DNA of 64,000 nt from Neodiprion pinetum (Eukaryota > Arthropoda > Insecta > Hymenoptera > Diprionidae). Every line of letters starts with the position of its first letter. Within the stretch, counting starts at the first letter, position 1. The stretch is taken from contig NC_060232.1 in assembly GCF_021155775.2 (NCBI RefSeq), positions 30,821,922 through 30,885,921 of the forward strand. The letters are read 5' to 3'. Made by a program: the position numbers and the translations under genes. Positions 13,279 through 24,670 of the stretch are shown in pieces. Under the pieces are notes generated by a model that saw only the letters and a program-made list of their open reading frames with translations, had not been told where the DNA came from and did not search any database.

Positions 13279-13308
13279 TGCGTATACGTACATATGTATA
13301 CACGTATG
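13279..13308 (+). other. 30-bp alternating purine-pyrimidine tract
   Basis: Perfect purine-pyrimidine alternation from 13279 to 13308, composed of GTATAC, GTAC and CACGTATG words. It directly follows the GA microsatellite. Like the tract at 7653 it is a Z-DNA candidate. Confidence 0.75.
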
Positions 13309-15839
13309 AAACGACGCGAAACGTAAGCCGCGATAGAAGAGCGTACGATTACCTATATGCGAAAGTAAGAGAAGAAAAAAGAAAGACGGTGAAGAGAGAA
13401 AATGAAAAACGAAAAAGTTGTTTCAAAGATAAATCAGACCGTTGCTGATCTTTCAGAGAGGTGGTAACGAAGAGTGGCGGGGGTAACGGGAGGAAACGTG
13501 TACGCAATTAGTAACACGCAAAGTTTACACGATCAAAGACAGGTGCATATACAGAGTCTCGGGATTAATCGACATCGAGTCAAGTCAAAAGTCGATACGT
13601 GTCCGAAGGTCCGCTTGTATGGGTGTCCGAGACATATTCGCCGATCCTGCGGTGAAACGGCGGCGGCAGATTTGGCACATATTCATCCCCCGCCGACCTT
13701 GATGATCAAGTTCTTTCCTCCGCGGCACATGCGAGTTGATTCCCGTCCCTGCGGTGTCGTAATTTATGTAACCGGTTCGCAAAATGGATCTTCTCGATCT
13801 CGATGCACGGCCGGTGAGCTACGCGGCCGTGGGTTAAATATCCCAAAAGCATAGGTAAGGCGAGTAAGCGTGCAGATGTTGCGTATTGCAGATACGCGTA
13901 TGGGTGAGGATGCCTGAGCGTGAATTCTTTTTGAGCTATCTATCCCGAACCGGTTCGGTTATGTAAAAGGTTTGTCAACTGGCGACCGGCGGGCTCGGAA
14001 TAACAAGGATTCACCAGGTGCTCGTTACGCGCCGAAGTCGCGAGATGGAGCACGTGGAATATTGCCAAAACGCTTAATTAATAAAGACGTGCGAGTCGCC
14101 GGCCGTACGACATTAGCCGAATTTATGCGGACGCTGACGCGGGAGTGACACTTGGGTATTTTTGCGGCTATTTCCTCGACTGTCAAAATTAAATTCCAGC
14201 CGATTATGTACCTTGTGTGTGGCTATGCATTCGTCAACCTATTCGTTATACCTACACTACACGTGTCGCTCGTTTCGGAAGTGAACGTTTAGCTTTAAGA
14301 TCCGAAGGCAAAATAATTCCAGATGACATGCGAATTGTTTGTCCTCTTATATACTCGCGCGGGTGTTTGATATTCGTCCGAATGCAAATGTAAATACAGG
14401 TTCTGCGCCCACGCTCTATTATCAATTCTATTACTATTATCGTTATTGCCGATATCGTATCGTTTTTTCTTTCTTGGGGTTCCTTTCTTTCCTTTATTTA
14501 TTTTTTTCTGTCCTTTTTTTTTTGGTCGGATAAACAAGTGCCCCTTGCAGAATTGTGTTGTTATACACTTTTACTACCGATATAATATCGCACTCGTTGT
14601 TATTACTCCGAATCACTTTGTATGTTATACCTCACACATTCACTTCTTGCAAAACGTGACTGTCACAAATGATCCGCAGTGTCGTAGATTGCGAGAAATT
14701 ATTTGTCATTACGGCTGAAGAGGGGGAGAGAAAGAAAGAAAAATCTGGAACACGATACGAATAACGGTTATTTTACTTTCAGTAAAGCTGCAAAAATTGT
14801 GCCAACTTGTTTTCTCTTTTCGTTTCTTTATACACTGTCCCAACGAGAATAGTACCTGAAGATTATAATCTTGTTTCACAATCATCGCAGAACAGAGATC
14901 AGTTGGAGATTACTGGACCATCGAAAGCTGCGGTATCTAATATAAAAGTTGAGCATTTTAATTTCATAGCGCGGAATCGTGGTTGGATTGCGAATTTGCC
15001 TATATAACCTGGACGACATAATTGAATTGAAACTCTTAGGTTTTCCCTACTCTGAGTAGGTGCCCACCTTTAGATTGCGCAAGACAATTCCCCCAAGTTG
15101 GTAAAACATCACGAGTCTAGAAGACCTTGAATAAGAGCTTGAGAAGAATTTTTCATCATATGAAAGACGAGCTGATATATATACACGAATATGAATATAT
15201 ATACACGATATTCATCCATTTGTTGTTTTACCGCACAGCACAAAGAGCGATGAGGAGCTTAAAAAACATCGGTACAGAAGGGACCGTGACATCTGACCAT
15301 TAGGACGAATGGTTGCAATTATGTGCCTGTGTGCAGCATTCCGGTATTACGTTATTACCGGCGTCTCCGGAGATTGGCCGAAGGGTCCTCGGCGAAAGCT
15401 GCAGAAGCAGAAAATTCAGAAGCACCCATTCCGGATGTTTCACGAGCAGAAGGAAACTTACGAAACATGTGATGTGCCCACTTGCGGCCATGCGGTAAAA
15501 CGCGGGGAAATCCACGTCCATGGTATAATAATAATGGAGATGTCCACGTCATGCAAGAATCATCGAGCAGGAAATGGAACATGCAAGAAGTGGGAGAATG
15601 AGGAATACAGTGAACACCTGTTCACGTATAGCAGCTCCTTGTCGTTTAAGGCGCTCTCGGCTTCTCTCTCTTTCTCTCTCATTCTTGAATTTCTGCATCT
15701 TTATATTTTTATTTTTTTATCTATTTATCCGTTTAACTATAGTTTTGTATTTTTTCTCCTACTATCTTAGTTCAGTGCTAATTTTAATTTTGTTGCTTCC
15801 TTATTACTTCCGATCAGCCTAGAAGTTACTCTCTCTTAG

Positions 15840-15841
<2 letters not shown>
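13309..15841. other. non-coding stretch, nothing recognised
   Basis: Frames include 13474-13854 (plus, 126 codons) and 15309-15770 (plus, 153 codons). Both have mixed composition without a domain, and the second runs into Phe/Tyr/Leu-rich T-tract sequence. T-rich DNA lies at 14460-14525 and 15700-15800. No RNA gene was seen. Confidence 0.55.

Positions 15842-15906
<65 letters not shown>
15842..15906 (+). repeat. perfect (CT)n microsatellite, about 65 bp
   Basis: More than thirty uninterrupted CT units, the longest perfect microsatellite in the window. About 125 bases downstream is a C-run cluster. Length polymorphism is likely for a perfect repeat of this size. Confidence 0.98.
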
Positions 15907-15909
<3 letters not shown>

Positions 15910-16030
15910 TCTGCTGGGGGTTACTGACTCGGCTCTGTCACCCGGCCAAGTCTCGGATTTTTCCAACAATTTTTAGACCTGGCAGCTCCTCGGCAAAGCA
16001 CCGTTTCGACCGTATCTGCACGCCGTTCCG

Positions 16031-16058
16031 CTCCCCCCCCCTCCCCTCATCCCCCTCC
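16031..16058 (-). other. C-run cluster (G-quadruplex motif on minus strand)
   Basis: C runs of nine, four, five and three bases sit within 28 bases, so the minus strand satisfies the four-G-run motif with short loops. It overlaps the minus frame 15938-16315, whose Gly/Glu/Arg-rich reading here reflects the composition. Confidence 0.65.
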
Positions 16059-18452
16059 CACGCCTTCACATCGAATCTCGTTCGCGGTCCCGATGAACAA
16101 GGGGGTCCGTTTTCCTCGGCATCGCGCAGCTGGCCGGTCATTGACGAATTTACCCACCCGGTAGCAGGATTTTCGATGGCTAGGTAGACGCATCTAGGGT
16201 GAAGGTAGGAATATCTTATGCCCGGAGGTGGGAGGTGACTGGCAGACGCCGCGTCTCTCACAATTTCATTCACTCGGACGCGTGGGAGGACGTATTCGCA
16301 GAATCCAGTCGTCACTTTTCACCACGATCACGATCTTCGGCCTCACCCAACGAAAACACGAGTCAGATCTCTGTATTACATGAATTTAATTTCTTGCATT
16401 CCTCACGTCATGTTATACAATCCTCGCTCTTTTTAATATGCGCGATGTCGTCGAGGATACCCTCGGAGAGTGACGTTGACAAAATACAACCCGCTCGGTT
16501 CACCCGGTGAAAAAAATCGATGGATGGATGATCCAACACCTCAAGTTCAGAATTTTTAGATCGATGTATAAAAATAGATTCAATGGTGCAAGAGGCGTAC
16601 TATAATTATATGGGTACGGTCGGCATTTCTTTTTTTTCCGCCTTTTCCTCTTTGTTTCTGAATTTACAGATCGTTGATCCAGTGCTTGATCTTAATATGA
16701 AAGTCAGAGAACAGCGATCTATGTGAATTTTTCTCTGAGGCTATATCACGAGTGAGTAATAACAAAATATTATCAAGAAAAGTGTCGCATTATAATTGTT
16801 CGTCAGAATATTTGTAAAGAATAATATATCCGATTCAACTTGCTCGTCGATAATCTCACACGAATGTTTGTACAGCATAGTAGTTCATCATAATTATCAA
16901 GAAACAGTAACTGCCGCCCGCATTCACGTTCTAACGAATTAATAATAGAGTGCAGGCTAGAAAGAGGCAGGCTCTAGCTTTTACCTCTACGGTGTAGAAT
17001 TATTCATCGTTCATCAGATGGGCGTGGAGCTAGATGTTATTTTTTCACGTAGGTATACGCATTAGCTAGTAATTTAAAATAATCTGAAACAGTACAGAAT
17101 TACAGAAGATCTGTTTCTTCCGTCAAAGAATTCTTCGATATTTACTCTCATTCAACGTATCAAAGAAGAGAGCTATTTCATGAACTGGAAAGTAAGGCTG
17201 AAAGTATAAATCCCTCAACGACGCTGAGGCATAAAGCAGCGAGTTAAGACCGTAAGAAATCAGCATTTGTTTTCTCCAAACACTTTCCAATTCTGAATCA
17301 AAGGTGTCCGTAAACACCCCCGCCGCCCTTCAAACCCTAGATCGAGTATTTCGACGAGGAGGTCATCGCACCCGGCGCTTTTTACTTGCACAACAGATTA
17401 TCTCAATATAACGCGCAGAGTTGTGTTATTATTTTATCGATTTAGCGAGATGATCGATGATCATTGCCCGCGTATTCTTCGCCTACGTGCGCGATGTTGA
17501 TACGCGTATGTAGAAACTTTTATGTCTCGTAGTCGGAAGCCCCGACTAGCGAGTCCTGCAGACTCTCGGTTTTCCTTGTTCACGAATTCACTCCTTTGAT
17601 CATTAATTACCTGCCGATAGTAAATGACGTGATCCACGCAAAGGGGGGACACGGACGTGGCTTTTACTCGCTGCTATCCGTACGCGGCATTACGGTATTC
17701 TTTTTTCCACATCATTTCGTCGAACATACCGCAGGATTACAACCCCCCAACCCCATGTGGTTACAGTAAGCAAATTTTCTCGTAACAAGGAACGGGAATT
17801 GCGTCAAGCTGACATCCCGAAAGATTTGTTACGCAATCGGCGGCTTTAGCCGCGTTTGCGGACTCGGATTGCGGAAAAAATCATGTTATTTCCAACGCGT
17901 CATGGTTCGATTCATCACCACTTACGACACATGGTATTTCGATGCACCCTGTGAACGTTGCGTCATTTTTTATTTTTTATTTTTTTCAGATAAATACCGA
18001 GCTCTGATTCATTCCGTCGAAATTATTTATCCTGTCGCAGACAATTAGAAAAGGAAGGAAACGCAGTTTGCTAGCCTGATTGGACAAGTTACGTTGTACT
18101 ATTGCGTATGCGAATATAAATAAGATATCCTCGTTCTGGTTGAATGGCGAGTAATAAACAGGTGAAATATCAGGCATCGAATGGTGAGATTAAAAGGCTT
18201 TAACGAAGCAGTAAACACCGTCGAAGCTAGGCTATTACATACCTATAACAGTTTGGAATCGTTTACAGAACTGTTGCGGAATCACATGGCAAACTATACA
18301 GGTATTTACGCATAGTCGAAGCGCTCCGGTATCCATAGAGAAGCCGACCCGAAGTTTCGACGCCATTTGATGGAGGTGCGAGGGAGCGTGCATCGGAATA
18401 AATTGAAATTGAAATGGAAATCTAATTCTAATGCCTATCCATTTCGCAACGT

Positions 18453-18456
<4 letters not shown>
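16059..18456. other. non-coding stretch, nothing recognised
   Basis: AT-rich from about 16540 to 17300, with no frame above 65 codons from 16510 to 18230. A strong polypyrimidine-plus-CAG sequence ends at 17990 on the plus strand, but the DNA after it is AT-rich with early stops, so I do not call an exon. Confidence 0.6.

Positions 18457-18490
<34 letters not shown>
18457..18490 (+). repeat. (TACA)n tetranucleotide microsatellite
   Basis: About eight perfect TACA units. The overlapping frames read Tyr-Ile-His-Thr or Met-Tyr-Val-Cys repeats, which are repeat artefacts. Confidence 0.97.
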
Positions 18491-18493
<3 letters not shown>

Positions 18494-18680
18494 CCCGGAG
18501 ATACGTGATCGTTCGTTGTCCGGGGAAAATAAACCCGCCCAATTCTGATCCTGTTTATTTTCCCTCGAAGCTTGATTCAAGATTCAACATTCGGTTTCAC
18601 GGACTGAAATACTGCGATTCCCTATCGAATAACGATCTCAATCGGTTAATCGAAATATGGGAGGAAGGGAGAGTGAAAGA

Positions 18681-18704
18681 AAATAAATAAATAAATAAAT
18701 AAAA
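18681..18704 (+). repeat. (AAAT)n tetranucleotide microsatellite
   Basis: About six AAAT units ending the AT-rich segment. It supplies the stop of the frame 18367-18690 and has no coding meaning. Confidence 0.93.
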
Positions 18705-21700
18705 GAAATGGACCTGATTCTGATTTTAAATTTGTACGTCGATTCGCTGCCCACGGTTTTCCCTGCAAGTTCTTCTCATCGAATTCGGCGATGATTTAAT
18801 CGCAGTTTAGTTATTCCAAGTAATTTTCTTTACATGCGAGACCAATTAGGCCTATTTAAGGTGCGAGTAGTGCCAAATTTGAAAAGGATCGGAGAATCGA
18901 GTAGAGTCCGGTGTGCCTTGTAAGCGTTGCTTGATTTAAGGTTCATTTCGTGCGTGACCTGCGCCCTTTCATCGCCCCTCACGTTACACTAACATCTAGA
19001 CGCTGTAATTATACGATGTAATTAAGGTGTTAATTACCTTCCGGGTATTCTCCCCGTTTTCCGTCCACACAGCTATCCTCCCGTATAGCAATACGAGTCT
19101 TATATAAGCGTACACTCGTTCGCCGCACTCAAGTATAGACCCGTAGATACCTCCCCATAACTCTCAATGGAGTATCGACAGGTCTGAAATCAGTGTGTTC
19201 AAGGCACACGTCGTACCCCGGAGCTGATCCCTTTAGGCCCTTCGAATCTCGTTTGCTGCTCGTTTCCGCTCCCGTAGAGGCGGTTATTATTAATCAGATC
19301 GTTCCGGGCGAGCAAGTTGATCTTACACCTTGGCAATGTGTAATCAATGATTTCGTAAATATTGCATCTACCTATATAACTTAAAGCGATAAATTAACCT
19401 CGAACGGAGAAATCCTCACCGTCACGAATAACTATTGATACAAGCCGCAGGTTATAATTAGGCTGCATTACCGCGTATGCGAACGTACGTGTGCCTGTAT
19501 GTGTAGAAATACGCATTAACGGAGCAACAAAATATCGAGGAAATTATAAAAATATATTAGATCTTTCAACGAACTCGCAACTACGTCAGGGAACTTCCAC
19601 GTAACTCTAATTTCAACCTCCTCGCGTTTGGTCTGACGAGAATAGAAAGAAAGAATAAAATAATCATAAAGGCAAGTTTTGCCCGCAGCTCAGTCCTCGC
19701 TTAGTCTAAATTTTCGAAAGAGTCTCGTTGCCATTGATAAGTCGCGTCTATCTCGATCATTTTGTATAGATAAAAAGCGCTGGGTAAATCGAGGGCTGAA
19801 CGGTTGTTTACTTATGTCCAATGCTCGTTACATAAGAGGGTGAAATTCCTTACACGTGCATGAGCAAGGATTTATTTTCAGAAATCGTGCTGGTGCCCAG
19901 CATCGTAATTCGTGATTCTATTTAATAATAGCGGCAATACGGAGGAGCGATTAGGCCGGGAGGCTGTTATCTTTTAGACGATTCGTTAAACACGAGAATA
20001 ATTAGGAGTCGCGTACTTTGAAAGCGCGATTGATGCAATTTGCGTCAGTGGTTTACACATAAACACACACACCAAGTGGGATACGATAAAAGCCGTGATA
20101 TTCTTATCGAACTGTTTATAGTAGAATCTTGAACAACACGGCGGGAGAGGTTATCAATAGTTCGTTTCGTTACTGCACACTTATAAAACTCTTGTGTTTA
20201 AGCTACTCTTTACACTATCACACCCTCGTTTCACACGTATGCAAACGCAAGCCGGCACTTCGTGACGTGCAGGTTTAAACTCGTTTCCAGTTTCAGTATT
20301 CGTAATGCTTTCGTCCCAAGTAAAAGAATACAAAAATTGAACAAAAATACGTATAGCAACTACAGAAATGACAATGTTATACCCACGGCGTTGGCCGTAG
20401 CAGCAGCAGCAACAGCAGAGATTGAATTACTTACGGCTGGAAAATACCCTGCAGCGATACACGCAGAAATACGAAACTTTGTTCTGCAGACCTTTCACAA
20501 GATTTAGTTTGTACACGTGATACGTATGATACACGCATTCGTACAGAGGCATAAGACGTGATGCGTAATTAATTTAATTGTAGGTACCGCAATTTTCGAG
20601 GGCAAAGTTTCAGCATGATCCCGCCCCGCGTTGGTGAGCTGCATATTTCGGCATCGATATAAATAAGTGGAATTTGGCTCGGAAATCGTGGGACAATCCA
20701 GCCTTACGCAATCTGACAACGAGTGGACAGCCGGACAGACCGAACGTCGCTTCTATCCTCGCTCGACTTAAGTTCCGATGTTTTACCCGACATCATAGAG
20801 CGGATAAATGAAGATTTCCGACCGTATCTCGTTGCTGAATTCGCGGAAAGTTGGTTTTCATAAAATACCAGTCGACGTTTGGCTAGGATTCAAAAAGGTA
20901 CCGGTGGAATATTTGAGAAAAGAAGAAGAGGGAGAAAAAAAGACTCGATGGAAAAGTTGTTTCGTTCGCGCTAATCAAGTATACCGGGTATATGATTTGG
21001 GATAGGTCAAGTAATCAGTGAGGTACTACAACGCATCGGTTGATTCCGCAATAGCTTCGTATTATGTTGTACTGCAAGATCGCAAGGCTCGAATGTCTCT
21101 CGGTGATAAACAACCAGCCTGTAATAAAATGTTTTCGACTAAGCCGAAGTATGTAATCCGCATGGACGACGAATATACGATACGCGTAAAAATGGAGATT
21201 GTGCAGGCGTGAAAGTAGATTGCTTGTTTGCATGTACAAACGTGCGTGATGTTCGTATGGGGTGAGAGATGATCTCTTGACACTGGATCGCCGCTGTAGT
21301 AGCACTGAATGCGATCTACGTATATTATCAGCGACAATTATAGCACCAGCTCCGCGTATACCGATAAAGACGACTATTTAAAGCGATAAGTTCTCTCGTT
21401 GTATAAACTTTTACAGAATTGACAGCACCGTATCGAACGAGTGTGATGGATGCGATTTAACCTAACATTGTGCAGAAAAACGTTAATGTGACTTGGAGTA
21501 GTTTTGCAGCCTTGAAACGATATCAATATCCAGCATTGACGGTGATGAAAATGATGAGATCCTCGTCTCGGCGTACCTTATGCAGATGTGACGATAAAAA
21601 TTTTTTTCGGCCCTATGAGGCTAACTCAGTACGTGAATCACAGCGTTTCCCGTTTTACGAGGTTGATGACGATGCGCGAAGAAAAAAAAAACAGACGCAT

Positions 21701-22284
21701 CAGAAAACTGTGCAGCAATTAATAGAGGCGGAAGAGGATCGAGTGAAGGAGGAAAAAAAAAGATTTGATGAGAAACTGAAATTGAGCTAGAGTCATGCTC
21801 GTATATCCATATGCAAGTCGTTAAGATAATCACTTTGTCTTAGGCGAAGGTCGCGGCGAAATCACACTCTCGAGGATTACGCATCGTTTGGTTAATTAGG
21901 ACTTACAGCCGCGAATTAACCGACCGCAAAGGCGCGTATAATATTCCGAGTAAAGTACAAGCGTATTCACGCGCGATCTGGGAAATCATAAACTGCGACA
22001 ATTATGCACGCATTTAATATCGTGGCTTAACAGTGAGCAGACATTGCAGTTTGTCTCAAGCACAGTCAGACATTCTTAAATTTGCGCTTGCTCCTGAGGG
22101 GCGGCAGTCTCAACGAGTAGAGAGCAATAATTTCAGCGCTCATCCGCGTATGAGCAGCAAGGTTGGACGGAGGGACCAGAACAGAAATAGTCACTGGAAC
22201 ATCATCGGGCATTCCCGTAGCGTATATGATATTTCGGAATGTTTAATATCAACCGATAAAATGAAATAACCGGCGGCCCGTCCG
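18705..22284. other. non-coding stretch, nothing recognised
   Basis: No frame above about 106 codons. The longest, 21470-21790 (plus), ends in a Lys/Glu-rich segment driven by A-tracts. A short CAG/CAA patch occurs near 20400-20415. No conserved motif, RNA gene or foldback was seen. Confidence 0.55.
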
Positions 22285-22329
22285 TCTCTCTCTCTCTCTC
22301 TCTCTTTTTCTCTCTCTCTCTCTTTCTCT
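22285..22329 (+). repeat. (CT)n microsatellite with T interruption
   Basis: Two CT dinucleotide blocks separated by a short T-run, followed by CTTT and TGTG words. Confidence 0.93.
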
Positions 22330-24629
22330 GTGTATCAGCGACCAGGGCGACGCTAACGAACCCCGATAGATCCGTCCTTGGTTGTCATTTGATCCTCAAT
22401 CAAGCTGGTCGAGACTGAAATCTGGTTAACTTGCGTAAGAGACGGACAGGCACGTTGACTGGTAATACGTGCGTACAGCTGGTCAGGAGCTTGCAGCCAC
22501 CCACGCATAACACTGTGCGTGGCTGCTGAACCGCTGAATCAATGGATAATTGCGACCGCCGAGTCATTGGAAAAGGCAAACGTCGTAACGACATGACTGA
22601 CTATGATTTACTTACATAAAAGAGAACCGCAGATTGCCCGACCGCATAGTCAGAGGAATAGGTACCTCTACTCGAGTTTGGTGCAATGCTGCGTGAGCCC
22701 GTTAACTTTGTTTATTTTATTTGTTGTGTAGCAATTGCCACTGGGCTTGGATAAAAGAAGGTATGAAAAAGAAGGAAAAACAGTTCACAGCAAAATTAAT
22801 GTCTATCAAATTACGATTCAGAAAATTTGTCATACTTTGTGCTTTTACCTGGTATACAGTTACTCAATAAACGAGAAATTACCGGCAATCGATGGATTAC
22901 AACTTAGTGCTGATGATGAAACGCCGGCAGGCTATTGCTGAGGTGTGTGAGCTTGAGAAATCCTCTTAGCTTTTCCACTCTTCAGAGAATTTCCAAGACG
23001 TTCAGCTTTATAGAGACATGTACTATAAAGTATGGCTTTCGCCCTGGTATTGGTATTTCGCCCTGAATGGCGAAATGTCCCCGGGGTAAATTATGTTTTT
23101 TCTTTCACTATTTTTAGTCTATTCAGTCGGCGTAGATTACATTTAACGCACACCCGAATTTATAGAAGAAACGTGGGCAGAATTCACTTCAGCATTTGTC
23201 GCGCTATCAATTTAAATTGTACAGTTGTATTGTGGAAATCGAACGAATCGGGACTCGGATAAAATAGAGGAAAATATTGTAACGAACGTGCGCTAATCTA
23301 TTTTGAAGTATCCGAAAATTTCCTCGTGGATTTGGCCTTTTTTCCTGAATTAAACTCGCAGGCAGAATGAGAGGCAACGAGGAATTTCAATATGGCATAA
23401 ATTCAAGTCCAAAGGAGAGTTAAAAAAAAAAAAAAGACACGGAATAATAGAGGGTCAAATTTAAGCACCAGAAAGAAGTGGAGAGGATTAGCTCTGAAAA
23501 GTGTATTTCTTGAAACATGACCGAACAAATTATGCGCTGTTAAAGTTACGATTAACTCGACGATAAAGAATGACGAAGACACGAGAAAAAAAACATCAAC
23601 TAAAGCACTAACTCTTAAAAACGATTCTTCTGTAATCTCACCTAAAAATTTATCGATAAAGTTATCAAGCGCAAACAAGCTTCGTTCGATAATTTTTTTA
23701 GTAAACATTTGCGCAAGAAAACAGCATTTTAAACGGAAAGTGTTAAGGCTTCCGAAACTCCTTTCGTGAGCTGTACGTCGCAACAATTATTTACCGCAGA
23801 ATCATAAAGCGTGGAAAAATAAGCGCCACCTCGCGCGTTATTCGAATTGGAAAACGATGAGCCGATTCGGACACGTCGTAAAACTTTTCCCCGCAAAGTT
23901 CTGACCTTCAAACGTTTCGAATAGGACCCAGACGTGATGGATTTGAGATGTTGGCGGTGAGAAGCAAAGCGATACCAAATTGTTTTTCAACCATCCAAAT
24001 GTGTATACACATAAACGTGAATGCAATTTAAGCAAAATTATGCAGAATGGAAATTGAGGAATATACTTTAGACGCATGCGAAATGATCTCCGTCTCGGAG
24101 GATCGATAGAAAACAGGCGAAGGGTAAACATACGTTCGATTTTGTACGAATCAAATGACAGGAAACAGAAAAATCTGACAATGAGTAAATTGAAAGTTGA
24201 TCGGTGTACTTGTTCTGGTTTAACAATGAATGGTACAAAAAGTATCCAGCGCTGTGCTATTTCAGCTTGACGATAATCAAGGTGTGCATAATTGATAATT
24301 CGAAACGGTGGTGGTAAGTAGGAGAAAGCAGCTGAGAACGGGAATGGTATGTATCGAAACATCGGTATACCCAAGGTACTCGAAACTCGGGTACTTTCTG
24401 ACTTAACGCTTCGCGAGCAGCACGAAGTACAAAGTACAAGCGACTCGTAATTAATAATTACAAATGTGCGGGGGCGTTGATGGTACGCATCGCCTTAGCG
24501 CTCAATGCTCAACGTTTAGCACCCGGCGTGTACGGCAAGCCAACCGAACTAAACAGCGAGCGAACCAACGAACCAATGCTATTTCGAGCCGCCCGTAGTT
24601 ACGCTCTCTTGCCAAGGATAATTGGAGTA
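22330..24629. other. non-coding stretch with long AT-rich minus-strand frames
   Basis: Two minus-strand frames, 23403-23786 (127 codons, hydrophobic) and 23838-24374 (178 codons, Phe/Arg/Leu-rich), are the longest local readings. Neither shows a family signature. The first begins and ends in A/T runs. I regard them as chance frames, though the 178-codon frame is long for this composition. Confidence 0.5.
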
Positions 24630-24670
24630 CTAACCTAACTTAACCTAATCTAGCCTAGCTCAGCTTAACC
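24630..24670 (-). repeat. degenerate CCTAA/TTAGG-like patch
   Basis: About forty bases read as drifting copies of AACCTAA (TTAGG-type on the minus strand), with AACTTAACC, AATCTAGCC and CTCAGC variants. TTAGG is the ancestral insect telomere repeat. An internal, mutated patch this short could be an interstitial telomere trace or simply a low-complexity tract. Confidence 0.5.

Noticed and set aside
17890..17920. tRNA B-box-like GGTTCGATT word
   Set aside because: No matching A-box or acceptor-stem pairing in the surrounding 80 bases. A similar word near 5385 failed for the same reason.
23838..24374. 178-codon minus frame
   Set aside because: Phe/Leu/Arg-rich and lacks a domain. No splice partner or expression clue.
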